A stretch of 59,901 nucleotides of DNA from Photorhabdus bodei. Lineage in GTDB: Bacteria > Pseudomonadota > Gammaproteobacteria > Enterobacterales > Enterobacteriaceae. Made by a program: the position numbers and the translations under genes. The notes under the pieces were generated by a model, which saw only the letters and a program-made list of their open reading frames with translations, was not told the origin of the DNA and did not search any database. Of the stretch, positions 27,122-35,416 are shown piece by piece. The stretch spans positions 1-59,901 of the forward strand of contig NZ_NSCM01000027.1 in the NCBI RefSeq assembly GCF_003287735.1. Direction: 5' to 3'. Numbering within the stretch: the first letter of the stretch is position 1; each line of letters begins with the position of its first letter.

Positions 27122-27872
27122 TGGCGGCAGTGATTTATCTTATTGATGATGATGAAGCGATCCGTGACTCATTATCTATACCCTATGGATTTCAAGATGC
27201 ATCGCGACGGCAAGGGAGTGAATCCCCGGGAGCATAGATAACTATGTGACCGGGGTGAGCGAGTGCAGCCAACAAAGAGGCAACTTGAAAGATGACGGGT
27301 ATATGTTATTAGAAACAATGAATTGGCAGGTAAGTTCATTTCCTGGTGCGCAAGAATTTCTTGATGAAATTGGCAGTAAGAATATTGCAGCGCTTCAGGG
27401 GTGTATTTTATTGGATATTCGTATGCCGGGAAAACCTGGATTGGCATTGCAGGACGATCTTTTAAAACTCAATAGTACATTACCGGTTATTATCATGACA
27501 GGACACGGAAATATTGATATTTGTCGTCGTGCTTTTAAGAACGGTGCTTTCGAGTTTTTAACCAAACCTATTGATGCAGATTTACTCATTGAAACAGTTT
27601 CAAGTGCATTATTATTTCATCAGAAAGTATTTAAGCAACGTCAGATATATGAGTAGTTAAAAGCTAAATTTAGCCAGTTATCTGAACGTGAAAGGGAGGT
27701 GATGAAAATTATTCTGGAAGGTAAAACCAGCAAACAAATTGCTCAACAGTTATCATTATCACCACGTACTATTGAGGTTCATCGAGCCAATATATTTCAT
27801 AAATTGGATATACATTCTTTACCGCAGTTAGTCAAAGAATATGAATTATTTAAGTCATTATCTTATGACTAA
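27121..27872 (+). pseudogene. FixJ/TtrR-type response regulator, disrupted
   Basis: The receiver begins MAAVIYLIDDDEAIRDSL and is interrupted by a 127-bp ERIC element (27177-27303) that adds a stop at 27235. Removing 125 bp restores DSLS-MLLETMNW. The rest of the receiver follows (ILLDIRMPGKPGL with the phospho-acceptor Asp, then IIMTGHGN and FLTKPIDAD). A second lesion, TAG at 27654, separates the receiver from the LuxR-type output domain (SQLSEREREVMKIILEGK...PRTIEVHRANIFHKL). The repaired product would be about 208 residues, the usual FixJ/TtrR size. An AAGGAG ribosome site lies in the kinase 3' end. Confidence 0.92.
27177..27303 (+). repeat. ERIC element inside the response regulator gene
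   Basis: A 127-bp element bounded by TATACCC and GGGTATA, containing the ERIC core GTGAATCCCC-GGAGC...TATGTGAC-GGGGTGAGCG. It is in the same family as 44623-44749 (opposite orientation). It appears to have inserted at a TA with TA duplication. Confidence 0.92.
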
Positions 27873-27920
27873 GTATTTCTACTGAGTCGAATAAGTAATT
27901 GGCCGAATAGCTATAGCCGA

Positions 27921-27976
27921 TAAACCTCATTAAGTTAGAACAGGATAATTCATCAACTTAAACTTAATGAGGTTTA
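27921..27976. repeat. Perfect 16-bp inverted repeat covering a ribosome-binding site
   Basis: TAAACCTCATTAAGTT (27921-27936) and AACTTAATGAGGTTTA (27961-27976) are exact reverse complements with a 24-nt spacer. The right arm contains the likely Shine-Dalgarno sequence (AATGAGG) for the gene starting at 27980. The repeat could be a regulator operator or an RNA hairpin limiting translation. Confidence 0.85.
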
Positions 27977-27979
27977 CCT

Positions 27980-28471
27980 ATGAAACATTCTCTTTTCCAT
28001 ACTGTCCTGGCGGCAGGTTTATTCGCTTAATCTGCTTTTGCTTCATCATTAATTACTGAACGTAATATTACTCTTGAGGTAGCAAATAAATTAGCTTCTG
28101 AGGCAATTCAGTCCTGTAAATCGAATAATTATAACGTGGCGGTTTCTGTTATTGATAAAAGTGGGGTTTTGAAAGCGGTTCAGCGTATGGATAAAGCCGG
28201 GTTGCATACCGTTGAGGCGAGCAAAATGAAAGCTTATACCGCGTTATCTACTCAGAGAACGTCAGAGGACGTAATGAAAACCGCACAATCAAATCTTGGT
28301 GCTCAATATTTAGGGGATATCCCAGGCTTCCTATTACTTGGTGGTGGTGTTCCGGTTAAATCTGGTGATGAAGTGATTGGTGCAATTGGTATTGGTGGCG
28401 CACCGAGTGGTTCTTTAGACCAACAGTGTGCTTTTGATGCAATTCAGAAAATTTCATCAGATTTATCTTAA
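27980..28471 (+). pseudogene. HbpS/GlcG-family secreted protein with a stop in its signal peptide
   Basis: The frame from the ATG at 27980 reads as an exported protein: MKHSLFHTVLAAGLFA, TAA (28028-28030), SAFASS, then a complete heme-degrading/HbpS-like (DUF336, GlcG) domain. That domain contains NVAVSVIDKSGVLKAVQRMD, FLLLGGGVPV and IGAIGIGGAPSGSLDQQCA. Only this nonsense codon breaks it. An internal ATG at 28208 or an alternative start would give a leaderless fragment. HbpS of Streptomyces binds heme and works with the SenS-SenR two-component pair, which makes its position beside a kinase/regulator pair suggestive. Confidence 0.85.
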
Positions 28472-28872
28472 TCATAATAATTTATAAAATGTACAGGGAT
28501 AACGATAATAAAATAAATCTCTATTTCTACTTATGATTAAAATATTCGTTGTATTGATATTAGGAATATAGAATTTAGGTTTAATATCTTTCATTATCGT
28601 AATTTGCACAGAGGCAATAACTGGAATGAAGTTATTGCTTCTCATTGATTTTTTATGGTTAATAGGTCATATTTATCCTCGGTTTTATTTTAAAATAGAA
28701 ATTTTATAAATAAACATATTCTTGTATAATTAGTTCCGCTGTTGATTTTATAATAATATTACAAATTAAAATGTTCGTAATAGGCATTTGGAAAATTTAT
28801 TGAATTGCATGTTGTTTCAATTTAGTTAGCTCTATAGATATTCTTCTGGATTATTATTCTATAACACTATAA

Positions 28873-28908
28873 TATCGCTATCGCTATCGCTATCGCTATC
28901 TCTATCTG
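28873..28908 (+). repeat. Hexanucleotide tandem repeat (TATCGC)
   Basis: Four perfect TATCGC units are followed by TATCTC and TATCTG. It lies in the 844-bp gap between the HbpS-like pseudogene and pulA, in frame with the open remnant that follows. Confidence 0.9.
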
Positions 28909-29064
28909 TCATTTAAGTTGTTTATAAAACCCTATTATATTACGGTTCTAAATTATAATGGAAAACCAATTTTAATCTTAACAGCTTATCATGGTGATGA
29001 GCTTGGCTTTAATTGGGATGAAAATATAAATGGACGTAGAAGGACAGACTTTACGCAGGTGTAG
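28873..29064 (+). pseudogene. Unrecognised gene remnant
   Basis: A frame open from a TAA at 28870 to TAG 29062-29064 has no ATG start. It begins with alternating Tyr-Arg from the hexamer repeat and continues with protein-like sequence (PYYITVLNYNGKPILI; LTAYHGDELGFNWDEN). A TTG at 28918 is the only candidate start. I cannot name the family; it may be the 3' end of a lost gene or chance. Confidence 0.3.
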
Positions 29065-29179
29065 GTTCTGTAACAAGTTACACTTATATCTAATGGAATA
29101 ATACAAATAAACTCACACTAGGCTTATGTAATAAAAGATTATTACATTATTATCGTACGCAATATCACGCAAAAGTATC

Positions 29180-29222
29180 TCCTCCTAACGCCTCCTCCCT
29201 CTTAGTATCAAAACTAGGAGGA
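29180..29222. promoter_or_regulatory. Cluster of MalT-box-like GGAGGA sequences upstream of pulA
   Basis: TCCTCC at 29180-29185 and 29193-29198 (GGAGGA on the minus strand) and GGAGGA at 29217-29222 (plus) lie 94-136 bp before pulA. MalT binds cores of the type GGAKGA, and pullulanase genes are classical MalT targets. An imperfect hairpin covers the same stretch. The assignment is tentative. Confidence 0.35.
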
Positions 29223-29315
29223 TGCTGACTCATCTGAGACATTATTTAATATTTCATTCCTATTTTATTAACAATAATATCGGCGACGATTTATTTCTAT
29301 TAGAAAGGTCTGATT

Positions 29316-32300
29316 ATGGTAGCTCCCTTCTGGAAAAGGGCTTACCTGGCCCTATTAAGCAGTGCATTCGTTTTGCTACTGGCTAGCTGTGATAACAATC
29401 GTTCTTTACCCAAAACCCCGGAGGAACCGATGGCGCATATCCCTAATAAAATACCCAGTGAAGCTGCCACTGCTGGCAATTTTCAGGCAGTGATCCACTT
29501 GGTGGACATTGCTAAATTAAGTCAAAGCCCAACAACGAATCGTGACTACAGTACCAACACCCTCTACTTATGGAACGATAAAAATTGTGATGCTTTGGCT
29601 TCCCCTTCATCAAGCTGGAACGACACCAGTGCAACTCCCACTGGTAGCGATAGTTATGGGCCTTACTGGGTGATACCGTTAACCAAGAACGAGGGCTGTA
29701 TCAATTTTATCGTGCGTGATGGTAACAACAATAAATTGATCGACGGTGACCTGAAAGTCTCCTTCTCCGATTTTAGTAACCGTACCGTTTCTGTGATACC
29801 CGGCAATTATCAAATCTATGGCAGTCGTGCAGCAGCCTTTAATTCTGTGTTTGGTGTTTCTCAGGCTTCGGCACATTGGGTCGACAACCAGACGTTGTTA
29901 TGGTCGGGTGGAGCGGATAAGCCTGATGTCCGCTTATATTACAACCGGAATGGCAAGGTGGAAGCTAATGATGAAGGGAACTTCATCGATAGTTATCTGA
30001 CGTTAACGCCGACGACTCTGAGCCAGAAGACGGCTGAGCGATTCCCGCACTTGAAGAAATTAACAGCGTTCCGCCTACCAGAGGACACGGATGTTGATAC
30101 ACTGCTTACCGGTGATCTGGTGGCGTTGGCTACCAATGAAACTGGCTTGCTATTGTCGGCTACTCAAGTACAAACGGCTGGTGTGCTGGATGACCGCTTC
30201 GCTAACGCTGCCGTCACACTGGAATATGGAGCGCTAATCAACGATACCGATGTTACCTTCCGTTTGTGGGCACCTACTGCTCAACATGTTGGGTTGGTTA
30301 TCTATGATGCAAATAAACAGGTCATTGCCAATCATGCAATGAATCGTGATCTTGTTAGTGGTTCCTGGTCATGGCAAGGTGATAAAGAGTTGGTTGGTGC
30401 TTACTACCGCTATGCTTTAACGGTATACCATCCATATTTCCGTAATGTGGAGCACTACGAGGTTACCGATCCCTATTCCCACAGTTTGTCCACCAATTCG
30501 GAGTACAGTCAAGTCATCAATTTGAATGACGAGGCACTGAAACCACAAAATTGGGATAGCCTGATCATGCCGCGTTCGCAAAATACACCGGCGGACATTG
30601 CGCGTATGACCATATATGAAGCTCATGTTCGTGATCTCTCTGTTGCAGATGGCACGGTACCAGAAACTTGGCGTGGTAAGTATCTGGCTCTCACCGCTGA
30701 CAACAGCGATATGTTCAAACACCTTAGGACATTGAGTCAGGCAGGGGTTACTCATATGGAGCTATTGCCAGTATTCGATGTGGCTTCCATTAATGAATTC
30801 AGCAATGAAGTGGCTGATCTGAATCACCCGTTTAGCCGTTTGTGCCAAGTCAACCCAAAGGTGAAGAGCAGCCGTTTCGCTGATTATTGCAATAGTTCAC
30901 AGACCGTGGGTGAAGTGTTGCAGGAGCTGAAGAGCGGTGACAATGCTAATAACCCGCAGGTACAAGAACTGAATGCAATGATTGCAGAAACCGACTCCTA
31001 CAACTGGGGCTATGATCCGTTTCATTACTCGGTACCGGAAGGTTCTTATGCTACAGATGCGGAAGGTTCGGTACGTATAAAAGAGTTTCGCGCCATGATT
31101 CAGGCCATCAAGCAACAATTGGGGATGAATGTGATCATGGACGTGGCGTATAACCATACCAACGCAGCCGGGCCGACGCACCGATCCTCAGTATTGGATA
31201 AGGTAGTGCCTTGGTACTATCATCGTTTGGATGAGATCACGGGCAACGTTGAATCTAACACTTGTTGTCACGATACGGCTCCAGAGCACCGCATGTTCGC
31301 TAAACTCATTGAAGATTCGTTGGTGACTTGGGTTAAGGACTATAAAATCGACGCGTTTCGATTTGACTTAATGGGCTATCATCCCAAGGCCCAGATTTTA
31401 TCGGCACTAGCAAAAGTACGTAGGATTAATCCATCGGTCTACTTCTTCGGTGAAGGTTGGAATTCCGGGCAGGGTGACCGTTTCGAGATTGCTTCACAGA
31501 TTAATCTTAAAGGTACTGGAATTGGTACTTTCTCTGATCGACTGCGCGACGCGGTACAAGGTGGTGGGCCGTTTGATTCCGCTGACACTATTCGTATTAA
31601 CCAGGGAGTGGGCAATGGCGCGGGAACGTTGCTGAACGAAATGGCTTGGTTGGATGCTAATGAGGTGCGTCATCTGGCGGATCTGGTACGTCTTGGCATG
31701 GCGGGCAATTTGGCTGATTTTGTGATGATCGATAAAGATGGGACGGTAAAAACGGGTAGGGAAATTAACTACAAAGGCGCTATAGCTGGTTATGCCGCTG
31801 ATCCAATTGAAGTGATTAATTATGTCTCTAAGCACGATAACCAAACGCTGTGGGACATAATCAGCTACAAAGCTGCACGTGAGGCGAATCTGGCAACACG
31901 AGTTCGTATGCAGGCAATATCCCTCGCCACGACATTCCTTGGACAAGGATTGGCCTTTGCTCAACACGGATCGGAGTTACTACGTTCAAAATCTTTTACC
32001 CGCGATTCCTATAATTCCGGCGATTGGTTTAACCGTGTTAGCTACACCTACCAGGATAACAACTATGATGTTGGTATGCCGGATCAGCGTGTTGATGGCG
32101 AAAATTATGCATTGATTGAAAAAGTGAAAAATGTGGTAGATAAACCGGGCCGGACTGAATTATTACAGATGACGGCTTTTTATCAGGAATTGTTGCGCTT
32201 GCGTCAATATTCACCACTGATGACTCTTGGTGATGGTACATCGGTTAAACAACGTGTTGATTTCCATAACGTTGGGCCGCATCAGCAGCTTGGGTTGCTG

Positions 32301-32588
32301 GTGATGACCATAGATGATGGTAATACTACTGGTGATGACCGTGATTCGCGATTTGACGGTTTGGTGGTGATGATTAATGCGGCTCCACATCCTGCCACAG
32401 TAAGAGATCTTAACGTCAGAGGGTTGAAGTTGAATAATATTCAAAGGGAACTGGGCCATACATCTCTGGCGGCGGGTACCAGAATTGCGAAAGATGGCGC
32501 GGTCACGCTGCCGGCTTGGTCAGTAGCGGTACTGGTTTTGCCGCAAGATGGGAAGCGCGGTACTGGTTTGCCTGTTCGTAGAAAGTAA
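29316..32588 (+). CDS. pulA: Pullulanase, lipoprotein-type (GH13, alpha-1,6-glucosidase)
   Basis: 1090 residues. A lipoprotein signal with lipobox LASC (Cys25) is followed by an N-terminal starch-binding-like region, an N2/CBM48 region (YGALINDTDVTFRLWAPTAQHV) and the GH13 barrel. The type I pullulanase signature YNWGYDP, the catalytic Asp684 in FRFDLMGYHPK and Glu713 in FGEGWN, and SKHDNQTLWD are present. It debranches pullulan, amylopectin or glycogen. In Klebsiella PulA is exported by a type II system; none is in this window. Confidence 0.96.
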   Translation: MVAPFWKRAYLALLSSAFVLLLASCDNNRSLPKTPEEPMAHIPNKIPSEAATAGNFQAVIHLVDIAKLSQSPTTNRDYSTNTLYLWNDKNCDALASPSSSWNDTSATPTGSDSYGPYWVIPLTKNEGCINFIVRDGNNNKLIDGDLKVSFSDFSNRTVSVIPGNYQIYGSRAAAFNSVFGVSQASAHWVDNQTLLWSGGADKPDVRLYYNRNGKVEANDEGNFIDSYLTLTPTTLSQKTAERFPHLKKLTAFRLPEDTDVDTLLTGDLVALATNETGLLLSATQVQTAGVLDDRFANAAVTLEYGALINDTDVTFRLWAPTAQHVGLVIYDANKQVIANHAMNRDLVSGSWSWQGDKELVGAYYRYALTVYHPYFRNVEHYEVTDPYSHSLSTNSEYSQVINLNDEALKPQNWDSLIMPRSQNTPADIARMTIYEAHVRDLSVADGTVPETWRGKYLALTADNSDMFKHLRTLSQAGVTHMELLPVFDVASINEFSNEVADLNHPFSRLCQVNPKVKSSRFADYCNSSQTVGEVLQELKSGDNANNPQVQELNAMIAETDSYNWGYDPFHYSVPEGSYATDAEGSVRIKEFRAMIQAIKQQLGMNVIMDVAYNHTNAAGPTHRSSVLDKVVPWYYHRLDEITGNVESNTCCHDTAPEHRMFAKLIEDSLVTWVKDYKIDAFRFDLMGYHPKAQILSALAKVRRINPSVYFFGEGWNSGQGDRFEIASQINLKGTGIGTFSDRLRDAVQGGGPFDSADTIRINQGVGNGAGTLLNEMAWLDANEVRHLADLVRLGMAGNLADFVMIDKDGTVKTGREINYKGAIAGYAADPIEVINYVSKHDNQTLWDIISYKAAREANLATRVRMQAISLATTFLGQGLAFAQHGSELLRSKSFTRDSYNSGDWFNRVSYTYQDNNYDVGMPDQRVDGENYALIEKVKNVVDKPGRTELLQMTAFYQELLRLRQYSPLMTLGDGTSVKQRVDFHNVGPHQQLGLLVMTIDDGNTTGDDRDSRFDGLVVMINAAPHPATVRDLNVRGLKLNNIQRELGHTSLAAGTRIAKDGAVTLPAWSVAVLVLPQDGKRGTGLPVRRK

Positions 32589-32996
32589 CGCGTAGGAATT
32601 TTCCATTGTTTGTATCGGGGCGGTTTGTCCAGACCGCTCATTTTTACCTTGAAAGGGTACTCCCACCGCTTTTCTTGTTGATGATAATTGAGACATTGTT
32701 TATCTCCTTATTATCTGTCTGCGCTAGCAGTTTTTGTTTTTCACCATCATGTTGCCGCTATTCTTCAAAAATAGGTGACTTTAATAAGTTTAATACTCCC
32801 ATTGGTCACAACGCTGAATAGTTTAAAAGTCAGTAATTTGTGTTGACATAATAAAAAAATATGATGTTATGGTTTTATTTGATTGTATCGATTGTAAATT
32901 ATACAAAATTCTTGGTGGTGGCTTTTTGGAAAGGATAGCCGTGGGCCAATGCTCATCTAATCGCTTTTTATTCATCACCACACAGAGGGAGGCAAG
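32589..32996. other. Gene-free spacer upstream of the Wadjet operon
   Basis: A 408-bp AT-rich stretch between pulA and jetA. It must contain the jet promoter. The short open frames here look like chance; no repeat or clear terminator was seen. Confidence 0.4.
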
Positions 32997-34457
32997 TTGA
33001 ATTTCCAAGGGTTACAGGCAAAGTACCGCCGTCTATTTCAGGAAAGTGCTGCCTGGAAACTGTTGAGAGCTGATAATGCTCCTGTAATTTTGGCATTTTT
33101 GGGGGAGTTATTTTCCGAGGATAGTGAAGTCCCTTTTAGTCGTGCCCGCGTGTCACTTGATGCAGAGTTGGTACGTTGTCGTGAACTTGGCGTTTGGGAA
33201 ACTGAAACGGGAGCGGGTACTTATCTCAATAAATGGATTCGGGAAGGCTGGTTGCGTGAGATGGATGACACATTAACTAAAACGGATGCCAGTGAAATTG
33301 CACTCCGTTTTAGCCAAGGGCTTGATGAACGCAATTCAGGAACCACTGCGTCTCATCTTCGAATTGTACAGGAAGCGGTTAGGGACTTCGCAGTAGCGAT
33401 TAGCCCAAATGCCGATGAGCGTGTCGCGCTTTTGGAAGATAGAAAATCCGAGATTCAAAGAGAGATTGATGCTCTGAGAGCTGGCGTTGTGACCGAATTA
33501 ACCAAGGCTGAGCAGCGGGAAAGAATTCGTGAAATTTACCAACTGGCTTCTGTTTTAACGGGTGATTTTCGCCGTGTTGAAGATGAAATTCGTCAGTTGG
33601 ATCAGGAAATTCGTATTCAAATTATTGAGGGGGATTCCACCAGAGGAGATATCCTTCTTGCTGTTTTAGAAAAAGAAGCATTACTGGCTAAAACGGATGC
33701 CGGTAGTGCGTTTGAAAGTTTTTTTGATTTGTTATGTGATCAAAATAGAACTATGGAGCTACGAGATCAGCTTCGAAGTATTTTAAGTCGTCCGGTCGCA
33801 GAACACTTAAGTACCCAGCAGCGGCAATTCTTAAGTCAGCTGATGAGAGAACTGAGTCGCGAGAGTGACAGAGTTTTTCAAATCAGGCGAAGAACGGAAG
33901 AGAGCTTGCGTGCTTACATAGAGAGTGGTACTGCTCAAGAAAATCGTGCGGTTGATAGATTGCTTGGTCAATTGGAACGACTCGCCATTGAATTAAAGAA
34001 CTCAGGTTATGACTTACAAACGGCGACAACTCTGTCACTGCCCGTTGGCGCGGCAAGTATTAGCTCTCCTGAAAGCATGCTGCTTAAATCACCTGATGAA
34101 AAGCTGGATACTTCAGGTGCTGAAGAACAGCTCAACTCTCGGGAACCGAGTATACAAATGCTGGATTGCCTTGATGTTGTTCAAATTCGATTAATTGCTG
34201 AGAGGGCGTTAGCAACGTTAAAAGAGTTTGGTCCAATGACGATTGCGTCTATTGCAAATTATCAGCCGATTAATGCAGGGTTGGAGGAGTTAGTTGCCTA
34301 TTTGCGGGTGGCCAAATCTGTCGGGGCTGCATTATTGGAAGAAAAGGAATCAATTGAAATCAGTGACAAACGGGGAGTTCGCTTGCAGGCGTCTATACCC
34401 ACTTTCTTGCTGAGCGCCGACCTGTTTCCAGACAGTTTGGATGAATTGGTTCTTTAG
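32997..34457 (+). CDS. jetA: Wadjet anti-plasmid system, JetA (DUF3375, MksF-like kleisin)
   Basis: 486 residues. The N terminus (NFQGLQAKYRRLFQESAAWKLLRADNAP) and FSRARVSLDAEL are typical of DUF3375. Long helical coiled-coil segments follow (about 145-200 and 270-320). JetA is the kleisin-like subunit linking the SMC-like JetC heads. The start is TTG with GAGGGAGG upstream. It heads a tight four-gene operon, jetA-jetB-jetC-jetD. The system recognises and cleaves circular plasmids. Confidence 0.93.
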   Translation: MNFQGLQAKYRRLFQESAAWKLLRADNAPVILAFLGELFSEDSEVPFSRARVSLDAELVRCRELGVWETETGAGTYLNKWIREGWLREMDDTLTKTDASEIALRFSQGLDERNSGTTASHLRIVQEAVRDFAVAISPNADERVALLEDRKSEIQREIDALRAGVVTELTKAEQRERIREIYQLASVLTGDFRRVEDEIRQLDQEIRIQIIEGDSTRGDILLAVLEKEALLAKTDAGSAFESFFDLLCDQNRTMELRDQLRSILSRPVAEHLSTQQRQFLSQLMRELSRESDRVFQIRRRTEESLRAYIESGTAQENRAVDRLLGQLERLAIELKNSGYDLQTATTLSLPVGAASISSPESMLLKSPDEKLDTSGAEEQLNSREPSIQMLDCLDVVQIRLIAERALATLKEFGPMTIASIANYQPINAGLEELVAYLRVAKSVGAALLEEKESIEISDKRGVRLQASIPTFLLSADLFPDSLDELVL

Positions 34458-34498
34458 AGTGAATAGAAAATGGTTGTATATATATAGTGAGAGCTGTA

Positions 34499-35416
34499 AT
34501 GCATGTAGGTAAAAAGTTGAATAAAGATAATGGTGCCCTCGCTACCCTTGGGAAGTCTCATTCCGATCCTCAGGAAGAACAGAAAACAGGGTTCTTCGAT
34601 CAGTTGATAAAACACCATACTCAATCAGAGTATGATCCGCTTACAGATACAGCCGGCGTTGAATCTGATGTTGCTTTTTCGGTTGTCAACCAAAGCCCAT
34701 CTTGTGAAGTTGATGATGTATTAGTCAGTAAGCACGTTGAAAACTCAAACAGTGATATGCCGCCGGATGCGCGCCGGGTGCTGGTTAGCTTGCTGCGTCA
34801 GGGCGTTATTTTGTCTTCGCAGAAAGCTAAATTGTTTGAATTACTTTGTCGATACCAATGTGCTGTGCGCAAACATCTGTCAGAAGTCTATTTGAAGTTA
34901 ATCTTAGATGAAAAAGCAGGTGTTGCCTTTATAGCTGGCTTTCAGAATGAGGAAGATACTGAATCATTGGGTATAGATGATGAAGAGGTTGTCTCTCTGA
35001 TTAGCCGAAGAACGCTCTCTTTATACGATACATTGTTGCTGTTGGTGCTACGTAAACATTACCAGGACCGGGAAACATCGGGAGAGCAAAGGGTTATCAT
35101 TGATATAGAACGTATAGAATCCCATCTGACACCGTTTTTACCGCTGACAAACAGTACTAAATCTGACCGGAGAAAACTCAAGGGTGCTCTTGAGAAAATG
35201 GTGACGAAAAAAATATTGAGTTCGGTCCGAGGAAGCGAGGATCGCTTCGAGATTACGCCGGTGATCCGCTATGTAGTCAGTGCTGAATTTCTCGAAAGTA
35301 TGCTCAATGAATACCTGAAAATGGCGGGAGAAAAGGGTATTGAGCTAAATAAAAATGGCAGCGACGCTGTTGATTATCAAAATGAAGGGGAAGAGACAGG
35401 AGATGAAAATGACTGA
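34499..35416 (+). CDS. jetB: Wadjet system, JetB (DUF4194, MksE-like)
   Basis: About 305 residues. A low-complexity N-terminal third (about 1-85) precedes the DUF4194 winged-helix region (LYDTLLLLVLRKHYQDRE, then DRRKLKGALEKMVTKKIL and RFEITPVIRY). JetB is the KITE-type partner of JetA. The ATG at 34499 is preferred; a GTG four codons upstream is possible. Its 3' end overlaps jetC by 8 bp. Confidence 0.92.
   Translation: MHVGKKLNKDNGALATLGKSHSDPQEEQKTGFFDQLIKHHTQSEYDPLTDTAGVESDVAFSVVNQSPSCEVDDVLVSKHVENSNSDMPPDARRVLVSLLRQGVILSSQKAKLFELLCRYQCAVRKHLSEVYLKLILDEKAGVAFIAGFQNEEDTESLGIDDEEVVSLISRRTLSLYDTLLLLVLRKHYQDRETSGEQRVIIDIERIESHLTPFLPLTNSTKSDRRKLKGALEKMVTKKILSSVRGSEDRFEITPVIRYVVSAEFLESMLNEYLKMAGEKGIELNKNGSDAVDYQNEGEETGDEND

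Noticed and set aside
32606..32821. 71-codon frame between pulA and jetA
   Set aside because: Low-quality composition, no ribosome site; probably chance.
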